A stretch of 64,000 nt of DNA from contig OX485803.1 in NCBI GenBank assembly GCA_950295325.1, forward strand, positions 23,558,001 to 23,622,000, given 5' to 3'. This document shows, piece after piece, positions 1-12,162 of this stretch. Position 1 is the stretch's first letter; each line of letters begins with the position of its first letter. The translations under genes were made by a program, and so were the position numbers. The notes beneath the pieces were generated by a model. It was given only the letters and a program-made list of their open reading frames with translations, ran no database searches and was not told the DNA's origin. This DNA is from Polytrichum commune (taxonomy: Eukaryota > Streptophyta > Polytrichopsida > Polytrichales > Polytrichaceae).

Positions 1-929
1 CAACAGGTCTGCAACCCGGATCCTAATTTTCATACTCACATGGACAAATGAACAGAGAACGTCTGTGAAAGATTTGCAAGCCTAGACCGATTTGTGGTCC
101 TGTAGAATTATCATGTGTCCGCTCTCCGTATGCAGGGCTCTCCTTGATCGAAAGGGAGACTCAGAAAAGGAAGAGAAGGAAAGCGAAGGGGCACTGCAGT
201 TTCATTCAACACGTTGATACAGACTATGGAACCCGTGCCAAGTTGCAATTCCGACACATGGCTATGCAGTTTCAGGCTGACCTTGAGGTTTGCTCTCTGC
301 AGCTTACCGTTTCTGCACAATCGAAATCCGAAGGCTGTATGATTCTTTGAGAAGGCACCGAAGTTGTGGGAAGTGGTTACACTCTCTTCCAGGTGGAGGT
401 TGTAAGTGCCGAAAGAAAATTATGCTCGACTGCGAGATGAGCATTCTCACACCTTCACAACTTGCGTCCAGTCTCAACTGTTGGTTTTGAATCCTTTGAA
501 GACGTGTGCTACAATTTTGGTTCGATCATCTACCCCTTTGGTTCGTCTAGGTGATGATTTGCAGTTCTTACTTATGTCCTCCTGTTGTCGTGAATTCTCA
601 TCGCGAAGAGCTGGCTTTGTGGAAGGTATGGAGCTACGTAATCTGCGAGAATCTGGTATGCAGTATGGTGAGGAAGTTATATTTTTCTGTTAGTGTTTGA
701 TTGTCCTCGTACTAAAAGGTAGGAGATTGTCTTGCAACCACACTCAAGAGCAAGGGCCCTTGACAGGTTGTTGTCGAACAGACCACTGAAGTCATGTTCT
801 CGCACCGGTTTTCTTTTCTCTCTTCTCTCTCTTTGTTAGTGTGTTTGGATCGTGGTGGAATTATGTGAATTGGGTCGGATATTCTCTTTGTGCACATTGC
901 AATATTAGAAACTCCGGCGTCATCGTCAT
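1..929. other. No recognised gene
   Basis: Only short overlapping open frames occur here, on both strands, the longest about 95 codons. None has a motif or composition that I recognise. It may be a decayed or non-coding flank. Confidence 0.5.
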
Positions 930-1445
930 ATATTTTGAGATTTGCACATGTGGGATTGTGAGGCCATGGAGGAGTTCCGTTCGAGAATATGCACTCTTAA
1001 GGCTTTAGAGGCATTATTTTTCAATGAATGAAAATCTTTGAGGAAAATATCAGTAGAGTTTTTTTTTAGGGGGTGGGTGACTTGTTTGAAGAAATTGCAC
1101 ATGGAAGAATGTGAGGCCCAAGAGGTGTTTGTTTTTGGAATATGCGCTCTCAAGTCTTTGGAGGGTTATCATTTATGAATGCAAATCATTGAGGACAATA
1201 CTTGAAGGGTTGGGGGATTGACTTGTTTGAAGAAATTGCACATGGGAGAATGTGAGGCCCTAGAGCAATTTCCTTTCGGAATATGCACTCTCAAGGTTTC
1301 AAAAGAATTATCATTTAAAGGATGAAAATATTAGAGGAAAATATCGGAAGGATTTGGGGGTTTGACTTGTTGAAGAAATTACACATGAAAGGATGAGGAC
1401 TTGGAGAAGTATCCTTCTAAAGTTTACACTCTTCTTGCACAATAC
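930..1445 (+). pseudogene. Decayed LRR relic of the NLR family
   Basis: Four degenerate units can be aligned by eye. Their shared core, roughly 'gaagaaattgcacatgg' followed by 'gaatgtgaggcc', begins near 940, 1092, 1233 and 1376, a spacing of about 141-153 bp. Translated in local frames they read like LKKLHMGECEALE followed by a TLK-type second half. This is the same two-LRR, 48-residue (144-bp) unit that makes up the LRR exon at 12163-14799. Frameshifts and stops break every unit, so this is a dead fragment. It lies on the plus strand, opposite to the intact gene. No kinase or NB-ARC part is visible nearby. Confidence 0.7.
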
Positions 1446-3907
1446 GAGCTATATTGAGTGATCCACGTGACTCTCACATATTTCTACTTCAAAGGCTAAG
1501 CATCTCCCAAACCGTAAGACAACCCTCATATTCAAAGGGTAAGAGGATAAGTGGTCTTCGGGAAGTTATTTGAAGGTGTTTTCCTTATTTCTTTCTTGAC
1601 CCTATTTTCAGGTGGTCAACTATTATTATCTTGCACCCTCAATATCACCCCTCAATGATGATGAATGTTTCCCTCTATAAATTTCTGTAAAGTTATAACA
1701 AGCTTATGCCCCTTCCCACGTGACTTTAGCTAAGACCCAAAGTATTTCCTAGAAACCCGGTAAAGCTCCCTCAGTTATAGCATAGGCATTCGGCTATCCC
1801 AATGCACCTACAAGAATTTGCTCCATAGATTTTCAAGTAGGTTTTTTGTTAAGTAGCTTTCACACATGTTCATTATTTTATCTACCAAGCAATGAATGTT
1901 GGGTAGTTTTTGTCCCATCCCCAAATGCCTTACTACTCACCTATCTTACCATCAGTTTTTGTTAATGGAGCTCCTCATGCCCTCATAGCAAAGACTAAAA
2001 GCAACCAATCACAAGGGCAAGAGGCGACACTTTTAAAGGTCCTATGTTCTTGCCAACTAGGTTGGGCACTGGATAATGTTGATGGTGTAAAGGCTGGGTT
2101 GTTAGAAGCAACTTTTAGTCTTATCTAAAGTCAGGTAGGAAGGGGGCATAAGCATGTTATCACCTTCAAGTTGACCTTCAAACACCGGCAGCAGTGGGAT
2201 CAGTGAAATTCTAGACCCTATATATACCAAGATGTCAGTAGTAACCATTGCATATGAACCATCACAACATTAGCCGCAAATTTACTGTGATTTGATCCCA
2301 TGTCTTGGTGGGCTCTTCTTCTAAATGCAGCAACAATTGAGAAATGACATAAGTGGGTAAGTTAGTGTATTTGAGATGGTCGTTTACTTAACCAGATCAG
2401 CATTCATGTTGTAGTTTTCAGTGATTACCACGGGCAAATGGTTGTGAAACCTCTTAGAAGAATGGCCTTTGAATTCATATTAACATCTAATTCAAAAGGA
2501 AGCAGTGCTGCTGTTACTTCAAACACCAGCACTTGACTTACATATCTCACTAGAGCAATGGAAAAATAAGATAAAGAGATTTCAAAAATGAAATTCAATT
2601 ATGTGAGAGGGCTTATGTAATTATGACAATTAGTTTCAGTGAGTGACAAGTTAAACTTTGAGCATTTCTTAAGATTGCATGAGAAGGTAATAACTTAGAG
2701 CTTCAGAGTCCAAGTGCAAGATGAAGTGGAATTCTACTAGTAGATGCTTTGCTGTCTATTAGTAAGTAGTCTATACGCTAAGGGTGGGTTTCATGTCCGT
2801 CACTAACCCACTAAATTCTAGATAATGGTGGGTTGGATGTGTTCTGATGAGACATATATGGTTGTCTTTCAAAATATGGAGGGTCATGATCATGGGCCAC
2901 TAAATTTCCATCCGCCCACGAAACATTTTATGAACCCTACCCCGCTAAATACATACAAAACTCATTCCACCAAATTGTATTTACATTTGTCCTTATTCTC
3001 ACTAGGTCTAGTGGGCAAGCAACATACATGGAATACCACCCTAACTTACCCATATTCAAGTGTACCTACTCTGATGTTGTCTTGGTGGCAGTGGGCCCCA
3101 TTAAGAGTTGCCATGTAAGATCACAGAGGCGCTAGATGGGCCTTGGTGGATCAATGGTGCACATCCACCATGCCCACGACCGCACATGACCCATTCACGT
3201 CGCCTCACTGAGGCGAGGTTGGTGCCCCTTTGAGGAGCAATTATGTCAAGAGTTTGTGAGAGCATCTTGTGGCAAAGCCTAATTTTGAAAGTTGGTCATG
3301 TGATGAAGAGCAACATAAGCACATGAATTGTAAGGATTGCGTAGCTAAAACTTTAGTGAGTAAGTACATGACTAGTTGTTACTAAGACTACTCAGAAATT
3401 GGGTTCTCACACATTTGGGTTTGTCACAAACCTCATTTGTGTTGTTTTCATGGACTAGTGCAGTGGTCATGTTTACATCCTAATCAATTTGGACATATTT
3501 GAAGGCGTTTGCAATCAAATGTTATGAACTAGCTTGCATGGGCCCATTTCGAATCTTCCTTCCAATACAATAGATGATTATTCTAGTGTCTGACAAAAAT
3601 TGGAGCTTTTGTGCCCTGCTTATTCCTCCAATGTTGTATAATTTACTTTGTTTTCCTTGGCAATAATCCACATTTCTCATGGCGTGCCCCATTTAAGGGC
3701 TTAGGGTTTTCATCAAATCATGTAATTTAAATAGGATTGACATGTTGTACTGGCACTGGAGCATTCACTCACCCTCACCAAATACCCAAGGTCAAGCTAC
3801 CTACTATGTAGTTCCTGACACGCTCATGAAAAATGCCTACTTTAGTTACGTTTAATAAAATTTAATTGCGACGGTATGTTATCTCGGCAATTATTTACTC
3901 CCTTGAC
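1446..3907. other. Intergenic, nothing recognised
   Basis: About 2.5 kb of AT-rich sequence with only short open frames (largest 97 codons at 2825-3118, plus strand) that resemble no family I know. No TIR pair, LTR or RNA gene was seen. Confidence 0.5.
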
Positions 3908-3910
3908 TTA

Positions 3911-4304
3911 GAGCATCCTCAGTCGGTCTAGGTAAAGCTCACTGCAAACCAAAACCTATCTTTTGACTGACCTAAAATTAGAAACTGAAATTACCATCAT
4001 TAGAAGCACACCTAAATAAACGTGAGATATTTCTCAAGAAAAAAGAATTGTAAAAATTTGACGTAGGTGAAATCCCTCATTGAAAACACCACATTTTCAA
4101 AATTTAGAGGGAGTGCACCAAATCTTGCTTAAAAATGGAAAGATCCTCCCACACTCCCTCCAAATTTTTGACATTTAGAGGGAGTGTGGGAGGATCTGTC
4201 CATTTTTAAGCAAGATTTGGTGCACTCCCTCTAAATTTTGAGCATTTTAAGCAAGATAGGTCTTGGTTTGCAGTGAGCTTTACCTAGACCGACTGAGGAT
4301 GCTC
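3911..4304. mobile_element. Tourist/PIF-Harbinger-like MITE
   Basis: A 394-bp element with terminal inverted repeats of about 52 bp, starting GAGCATCCTCAGTCGGTCTA on each strand; I count one mismatch. It is flanked by the 3-bp duplication TTA at 3908-3910 and 4305-4307. A TTA/TAA duplication and GAGCATC-type termini fit PIF/Harbinger-derived Tourist MITEs. A second, longer inverted repeat occupies the interior (about 4095-4240, centred near 4168), so the element can fold into a nearly continuous hairpin. There is no coding capacity. Confidence 0.85.
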
Positions 4305-4489
4305 TTAGAGTTCTCTTGAGATCCACCATTCATGCCCTTTTAAAGTTTAAGATTCCAAATGCTTCCAGAGTAGTGCTTCCACATAGGCTTTAGATGGAAT
4401 CATTTACTTCAAATTAAAGTTCTTCATAATTTAAGGTTTCACAAGCTTCTAGAGAAGTTTTGGTTAGGTGCTTAAGGTAGAATGATAGA

Positions 4490-4530
4490 AACTAACCTTT
4501 TAACAACCCTACACCTTATGTTCATTTGCT
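4490..4530 (-). repeat. Copy of the NLR 3' end
   Basis: This 41-bp stretch matches 12131-12171, the stop codon and first 3' bases of the LRR exon, at 38 of 41 positions by eye. It keeps the AGC AAA TGA codons on the minus strand. It may be a second relic of the NLR family, or a repeat that supplied the 3' end of that gene. Confidence 0.55.
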
Positions 4531-4682
4531 AAGTGTGCGGTGAGATTGTTTGGGCTCCATGATCATGTCTAGGGTTTGAAGCAGCTGAACTCTCTTGGTT
4601 TAGGGGTTCAAGCAACCTTCTCCATTTTCTTGAAGTTTTTTCCATTTGAGCTCATTTGAGAAACCATGTTGACCTGTTGTGC

Positions 4683-4969
4683 CTCGGGGGGTTCACTCCC
4701 TCTTATATTTTGTATACACGTGCGTTCGGGACCTATTTATTGGGGGGGTTATTTACCTTGCAGAAAAGATTATAAGGTGATGGTATTTTACATGTAAAAA
4801 GCCTGAAAATATTATATGTGATGGTATTTTACATGTATACATGTTTCACTATTTTAAAATCCCCTATTTTACATGTACATTTTTTTATAAAATTTATCTA
4901 CAATGAATATATTGGACCCTATTTTTTATCGCATGTTGTTCTACGATTTTCGCTAGTGAACCCCCCGAG
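4683..4969. mobile_element. Small TIR element, 8-bp TSD
   Basis: A 287-bp element with termini CTCGGGGGGTTCACT and its exact reverse complement. It is flanked by the perfect 8-bp duplication TGTTGTGC at 4675-4682 and 4970-4977. An 8-bp duplication is typical of hAT elements, but these termini are not the usual CAGGG form, so the superfamily is uncertain. The interior repeats a 'gtgatggtattttacatgta' unit twice (about 4778 and 4818). It is non-coding. A related left end lies at 63950-64000. Confidence 0.8.
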
Positions 4970-4977
4970 TGTTGTGC

Positions 4978-7412
4978 AAAGATTTTGGCGCCTAAAGTGT
5001 GTTGATTTGGAATAAGCTTTGGAGTGTAAGGTTGGAGCTTGGCTTGAAGGTAGATTTGCCACTGTGGGAATCAACAACTGTAGTGAATTTGGAGTGTACA
5101 TCTCCGAGTGTTTTTATAGATGAGTACTCTTTCATGCATCTATGCTATTTCGAAATTACTTTCTTCAAAGTTTAGGGTTTAGAGTTTCGTACAAATCTAT
5201 ACATTGAGGGTGCACAATAGCACTTGTGAGACTTGTGGTGGGTTTTGAAGGTGTAGGGTTTAGGGTTTTGTGTTGGATTCTCTTCATTATCTTCATGCAG
5301 TGAGACTATATTCTCAACCATAGATTATTGGCATTTTCACGTAACCCAAATTATGGTTAATTAAATCCTAGCATTATGTTCAAGAATCAAACATTGCACG
5401 CTCATAAGATTAAGACTGGAGATGCAAGTGGAAGGTGGTTTGCAATAAATTATTGACTGACAAGGGTCACTGTTAATGTTGAGTGATTGTGAATTTCTCA
5501 TACTTTGACAACTTAATGACATGCAATGGTCATATGAGTAGTGTGAGAGTTTTCCAAGATGTGCACATTTCCAATCCCACATACAATTTTGGTTAGGTTC
5601 TTAAGGTGCCTACTTCCTCTACTTCCATCATTCTAATTTGTATGTTAGTAGAAGGATGCATTTGTTTTGGTTGCAAGAACCACCAACCTTTTGGAACGTA
5701 GTGCTTCTTGTTGCATCCGAAACTTCATGGAAAGATCCATATGGTTCACGCATTTGAAAACATATGTTCAGTCATACCACCAACATTGGCGAAAACATCC
5801 AGCAAGTTTTGTAACATTAAATGAACTCAACAATGACATTATCATTGACTCTACAGAAGCACTAAACATTACCAACACTAATAGTGATGACCACACATAC
5901 AATTTTTGCAGCAAAAGTAAAATCCAAAAAAACACATGTGCATCACACACCTAGTAAGTTACTGCATGTGCAATAAAAGTTTGGTTTGGGATAAAAATGG
6001 AGTTGCTATTTAAACAATGACACTGGGAATAAGGCCCTCTAACAATTTGACAAGCCATATTCCAAGAAAAAAAGCCCCAAACGACTGGGTGGTGCATGGT
6101 CATTAGCACATGACCCTTATGACTACCTTTTTTACAGGGTTGCATCAAAGAGGGTCCATGCAATCACAACTATGGGAAGAGCCATATTGTTTCAAAAAAC
6201 AATTCGCCTAATACCCACAATCCTACTACAATGATTGTCCCAATTAGTGCATGTGGGAAATTAGTGAAGGTCATACTAAATTTCTTTATCATATGAAATT
6301 CATGCCACTAAAAGATCTAGAAAACATTATTCATCTTGGCACTATTCATTGAAAATATCATTCATAGCAACATTATTCATTGAAAGCACTAGCAATATTC
6401 ATCTTGGCACTATTCGTTGACAAGCATATGTTTGCATATAATTGTTTTTTATCATTCTACAAGCACCTTAGAGGATGCATTCACTTCCTAAAACGTATGG
6501 ACAATGAGCATGTCTTTAGGAATTTAGTACCACTCAGTAAAAACTTCAGCCCTCAATAATTTTATAGGATTGGCAAAATTATAGTGTGTTTCAGAATTAG
6601 TACCACACACACTAATTGGGATAATCAGTGTAGTATTGGGGAGCATCAAATACAAAAACAAAATCATCCCAATACCTAAGACCATTGGGGATGAGGATGA
6701 CAGCTTCATGAATATAATCTTTTCAAGGATTTTGCGCACAAAATGCGCTAACTGTATGGTACATGCATGATGCAATCAGAGGTGCAAGTGGGCGGACTTC
6801 CTTGTAAGTGGGTCGAGTTTGAAGCTGCTTGCCATCACCAATTTCTCCCGCCCTGGGAGACCATTTCTTTTGCACCTGGTAGGAGGCCAGCAATCCCAGA
6901 ATCACTGTTATTATTCTAGAGTGATGAATCAAAACTAGGGGACCTGCTAGTGGACATGAAAGAAATTAGGTAATCACCCTGACATTGATTTGAAACTGTA
7001 CAGTACAAATTTTGATGATTCTGTTGATGAATCGATTACAGGGTACACCGATTGCTGTGATCCTTTGTTTGCATTCCAAGATACATACAAGTCGTCTGTC
7101 AATCCTCCTCGCTTCTGATCGTTGCAGCCACCCTTGGATGGATAATATACAACATACAACCCTTTCGTGAAATACATCGGTGCTGCAGAGTAGGACCAAT
7201 TTCTAAGAGATTGTGATCCGTCGTTTTCTAAGGTACAAAGTAGCTTGCCAATCATCCTCCTGGAACACCGATCCAGCAGTTAGGAGTTGATGATTGGAGC
7301 GAGATGGGTATGGTGGTGTATGGAACGATCAATTTGGTTTGAGGTTATTTGAAGTAAGACAGCTTCAAGGTGGAATGATGTTTGTATTGAGAGGCCAAGT
7401 ATGGGAGAAATT
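4978..7412. other. Intergenic, includes probable RLK 3' UTR
   Basis: No gene recognised. Two short plant-telomere-like motifs (TTTAGGG-type, two units each) occur near 5170 and 5252. The last several hundred bases before 7413 lie downstream of the receptor-kinase stop codon and are presumably its 3' UTR and terminator region. I could not place a poly(A) signal with confidence. Confidence 0.45.
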
Positions 7413-10400
7413 TCAGAGACCGTAAAAGCTGCTTTGAGAGTTGGCATATTTTGCTGCTCCTTGCTCACTCCGGGTACCTGCTGAATTCGGGTTCCGAAAG
7501 GAGTACCATGGTGCTCTGGGTAGGGATAAAATCTTAGGTGGGCCAGAAGAGCTGTGACGTCGGAAGGAGCTTGAGAATTGTTGAAAAAGCCGCCCGGAAC
7601 CTAACAAAATAGCTGAAGCAGACATAGGCTTGTGCTGTTCGATCTCCAAATCATCCAGGGGTCCCGAGTCATAATCAATACTGATGAAAGACTCGTCGGT
7701 TAGGAAATGAGATTGTTGTGTTTCAACCAAGTCTGAAGTTGGTGAGGTTCCTCTCTGATGAAGGTGCCCACTATGATGTTCACTGTCACAAGCATCCGAA
7801 TCTGCATAGACGAGTTTCAATGCCTGGACCACCTCCCCCATGAAAGGACGGTGCGAAACTTCAGGTTGCACACACATGGAGGCTATGGCAGCCACCCTTG
7901 CAAAGCTGTCGAAGGGAAATTTGTTTCCAAGGGCTGGGTCGACAACAAGCTCTAGCCCATTGCTGTTTGTCAGAAGTGGGCGTGCCCAAGTGACGAGATT
8001 CTCTTGACCGAGTGGTTGAGACATGTCTACAGGTTTCCTCCCCGATAGAAGCTCCAGGAGTACCACGCCGTAGCTGTAAACATCAGATTTCACAAGGAGA
8101 TGCCCTGTCATAGCATATTCAGGTGCCACGTATCTGCACTCAATCAACATCTCACTAGTTAGAACAAATGCTTGGGCTGGCGGATTGGTGACACAGTAGA
8201 ACATAGTCAAGAATGGAAGGCGATTCTTAATTGGCTTATGGTGGCAATTGACAACCCACTTTGTTGACGTGGTCCTTCCCAGAGCACACTCATTACCAGG
8301 ACAAAGAGCAACTACTCCACCTGATGACCCTTCCGTGAGGAGATATGCAAGAAGAAAATAAGAGGACTGCATGTTCTGAATCTCTAGCCCAAAGAAAAAG
8401 GGATGCAGAACGACTGGGTCTCATACCCAAGATGGGGTTGACAGGCCATGTTTACAAATCTTCTGCCAGCCAAGTCTGTAATTCTTCCTCAGAAAGTCAA
8501 ATTTGAGACGAAAACTGAAGGGAGATAAAGTGCATACCCAAATGTGCCCATCACTCTGGTGGAGACGTGCTCTTTGCCTCCCTCAGCTGCCGATTTAGCT
8601 AAGCCAAAATCAGACACTTTTGGAGAGTAGTCATCCTCAAGTAAAATATTGCTTCCTTTGAAGTCTCGGTGGATTACACTGGGACTTGAATCTTCGTGTA
8701 AGTAAGCCAATCCTCGTGCAGCTCCCAAAGCAATTTTCACTCGTGCATCCCAGTCGAGAGGAGCAGTGTATTTATCGGGACCTGAAATTAAAAAAGTCAC
8801 ATCTTAGCAATGCGCACCATCATAATATGTGGAGTGCCATAAGGAGCGTCTTCATCTACCAAACACGCATTCATCTAATCGATTCCTGACTTCCATGGAA
8901 GTTGCAAGATAATTATACTGACGACATGATAGAACCTATTCAAACCCATGTCAGACTAAGGTATAAGACAACCCGAAGTGTGTTTCTAAGAACCCAAGGA
9001 TACTCTCATACACGACATTCACATTGAGTAATGGTCCAAAGTAGACAAGTGAGAACATTTATAATTTTATGATGTTCCACTTACATACCATGCAAATGTG
9101 ATTCCACACTGCCATTTGTGATGAGTTCATACACCAAACAGCGAACGTATTCCTCCATGCATATGCCGATCAACTTCACAAGGTTTCGATGATGCAATCT
9201 ACTCAACATCTCTACCTCTGCAACAAACTCACGACCTCCTTCTTGATCATCCCTTGTCAACACTTTAACTGCAACATCGCAGCCATTATCTAGCACCCCT
9301 TGGTACACTCGTCCAAAACCTCCTTCACCAACAATGTTTTCTGGTCGGAAATTATCAGTTGCTCTTTCTAGCTCTGCAAATGTGAAAGTCTTTACAGTGC
9401 CCATACAGGTCGGCATACTAGATACATAAGACAGTGTTCTAGAGCTCGCCATACTTGCTGACAATAATCCTATACCTGCACGGTTACCCATAACACATCC
9501 TAGTTAGGAAAGTCCAGTTGAGGAAGTAGGGACCTCATATCAAAGGAGATGGAAAGAAGATACACCACTGGAGTGTACACAATATCCCTGCCTTCCAGCA
9601 AGAAAATTCTTTTCTAGCAGTCAGCTCAAGGGGAATATGACTACAGATCAAGTAGCCTATTTAGATTCCCATGTTCAGATTCTTCCAATGCAAGAACCTA
9701 CGATGCATAGATTAAACACATACTTACGGTGAGCTCCACCGACTGAGCCAAATTGTTTGATGATTTATAAGAAACAGAAATAGCTAAACATAACAGAAAA
9801 ATGTGACCACAAGAGTAGCAAGTTCAAAATGAATTTTATAGAACTTGATTCTATGAATTAAATCTCTCAAGTCTCTTCAAACTAATTGCATATCAACAGA
9901 GTTTTTCTTTCAGTTGCATACCTTGATGCTTGTTACCAAAGTAAGCATGAAGAGGCCCCACAACTGAAGGCGGAACCTTTCTCTGTAAGCTACGTCGCAA
10001 AAGGAGCAGCCATGTGAAGCCAACGAATACCAGGATGCCCATAACTGCTGCTAAAATAATCACCGCAATAAGACCCATGCTAAGCTTCCGGCCATTATCA
10101 CGTAGGTCAACTACAAACGGTCCTGGTGAAGGAGAAACACCTGTAGGAGCCTGAGCGGGTGGGGAAGGGGGAAGACCTACAGAACAACAAAGTAGCATCA
10201 GAAAGTCTCTAAACACCCTCTAATTACCACCACTGCAGGTGCACAAAGATCTTACAAAATAGCAGTTGCATACTTTTGCACCATATATGAATTAAAGGTG
10301 ATGCATAGCTGTCCCTGTACTAACAAAACCAGCTGGGAACATAGATCTACAATGGATTGGTTCTGCACTAAACGAATGTGTACAATAAAATGTGTAATTA

Positions 10401-12007
10401 GTGGGGGTGGGAAAAAGATGTCAATCAAGAATTTCGTCGACCACATTAAATTTCTTTCCAGTGAAAATCAGAGTGGATGGAAAGTGAGAGCCTTGCAGGT
10501 GTCCACTCTTCTTCAAGATCCCATTGCAGTGGAATATCATAAATCTTCTGCTTGATGTATAGTTCTACTTTAAATGGCTAAATCATCCACACTGGTTTGG
10601 GAATAGAAAATTGAAGTGGCTCACATTAGATTTTTAATAAGAAAATTAATGCGGATGAGCATTTGATGTGGTCCACATTATATTCAAAGTTAAAAATTAC
10701 TGCAAAGTCTTCGAATTTAATGTGGTTCCCACTGATTGCGCATTAGTGCAGAGTACGAACCTGGGTATTTCACAAAAATAACAGAGTAAACTCCAAACAG
10801 TGTTGTGTTGAGAGGTATTTGACCACTCCAGAACCGTGAGGCAAGAAGGTTCACTGTGGTGTTGTCAAATGCAGTATTCAGGGGCACAAAGTCCGCACTC
10901 ACGTCTGTCTTATCTTGACTTTGATCAACAGCATTTGCCCCCACAATACGCACTTGGCTGCTTTGCAAGAAGAGTCCTTCAGCCAACTCCCTAGATAGCT
11001 CAAAAACTAGAGGAAATAGCTTTTCCAGGTTGATTCCTAAACGTAGCTGTGCATGAATGGGGATCACACAACCACAGGTTGGAGCCCCTGGAGGTGTGTA
11101 GGTGTAGCCATCCGGGCATTTTTGGCGGCAGTCTGTTGAAGTGCTATTACTTGTTAGAATCCAAAATATCCCGTTCCTGATCCAAGAACATCTGGAGTGG
11201 ACGTCTCACATGCTTCCATTCTAATGAAAATGAGGACTAAAGAAGCTGATGACAATAACACAATTTCAGAAAGAAAACTGGGACTACAGGACAGTAAGTT
11301 TACCTAGAGGAGTTGAGAGGTTGATTGGTGGTGATGGGACAATAGGATTATTTTCCGGAGATGGTACTCCTGTACACAATCACAGATAGATTAATATGAT
11401 ATAGAAGAATATCAAAAGACAAGGTGAATTTAACAAAGAAAGTTGCAGTCGTAAGACATGTAACTGCCAACATGTTGCTCAGGTTAAGACTAGCAGTAAG
11501 CAATCATTATCAAGAAATGGGGCCATAAAAAAGCCAAGAGTCGATAATGATAAAAGCAGATGTCATATGCTATAGGCAGAATCATATGCTACATTTTCTT
11601 GGAAGAATAATTGTACTCAAAACCAGAAGAAATGAACTGGATTGAAATTGAAAACATTAACATCAATAATAAACATTTGACAAACATGGACTAGTGTAGT
11701 TGCTGAAAGGACATGAGGATGACGATTGAAAAATTGCTAAAATCAAGTGATGCAAGATATGCCCCGATGTTTAAGGTAATAACCAAGAGAAGACAAAAAG
11801 TGCAATAGTACAAAGCACATTTACAGGGTGCCAAATGAGTCTGCACCTCACCCGGAACTGGGGTTGGTGATGGAGGTTGGCTGTTGGAGTGGTTACGAGA
11901 TCTTTGCGAAGAAGGTGCTACTATAGGCCCGTCTTGCCTAGGAGAAGGAGATGGAGAAGGTGAAGGAGATTCACGCGAGGAGTATGGGGCAGAAGACGGT
12001 ACATCTG
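7413..12007 (-). CDS. ALE2-type receptor-like protein kinase, 5' end missing
   Basis: Seven exons can be joined in frame through GT-AG junctions: 12007-11852, 11369-11304, 11132-10761, 10176-9922, 9475-9089, 8781-8538 and 8133-7413. In order they encode a Pro/Ser-rich extracellular stretch; a Cys-containing ectodomain ([17 protein letters not shown], later [14 protein letters not shown]) characteristic of the ALE2 family; a transmembrane helix ([20 protein letters not shown]); and a Ser/Thr kinase. Kinase motifs are GEGGFGRVY, the lysine in [18 protein letters not shown] (an RD kinase), DFGLAK, and APEY just after the last splice junction. Members act at the plasma membrane; Arabidopsis ALE2 works in epidermal and cuticle patterning. 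No exon for a signal peptide is visible upstream: only about 150 nt separate the first exon found here from the stop codon of the next gene. Orthology to ALE2 itself is not proven. Confidence 0.88.
9922..10176 (-). other. Transmembrane exon of the receptor kinase
   Basis: This 255-nt exon (85 codons, phase 1 at both ends) carries a Pro-rich juxtamembrane leader, a ~22-residue hydrophobic helix and a basic stop-transfer stretch ([11 protein letters not shown]). It fixes the topology: the exons at 10761-12007 are extracellular and those at 7413-9475 are cytoplasmic. Confidence 0.85.
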
Positions 12008-12162
12008 CTGTAGTATAAAAGTCTGCGATACTTAAATCCTTTACAGGGTTTGATACTCTGGTTAGTCGTTTTGCAAAATTTAGCAAACCAGGGTGTCGGA
12101 GGAGCACCCTTCTTGGCCATAAAATCAGGGAACTAACCTTTTCACAACCTTACACCTTAGGT

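Noticed and set aside
5165-5275. Interstitial telomere repeats
   Set aside because: Only two TTTAGGG-like units at each spot, which is within chance for AT-rich plant DNA.
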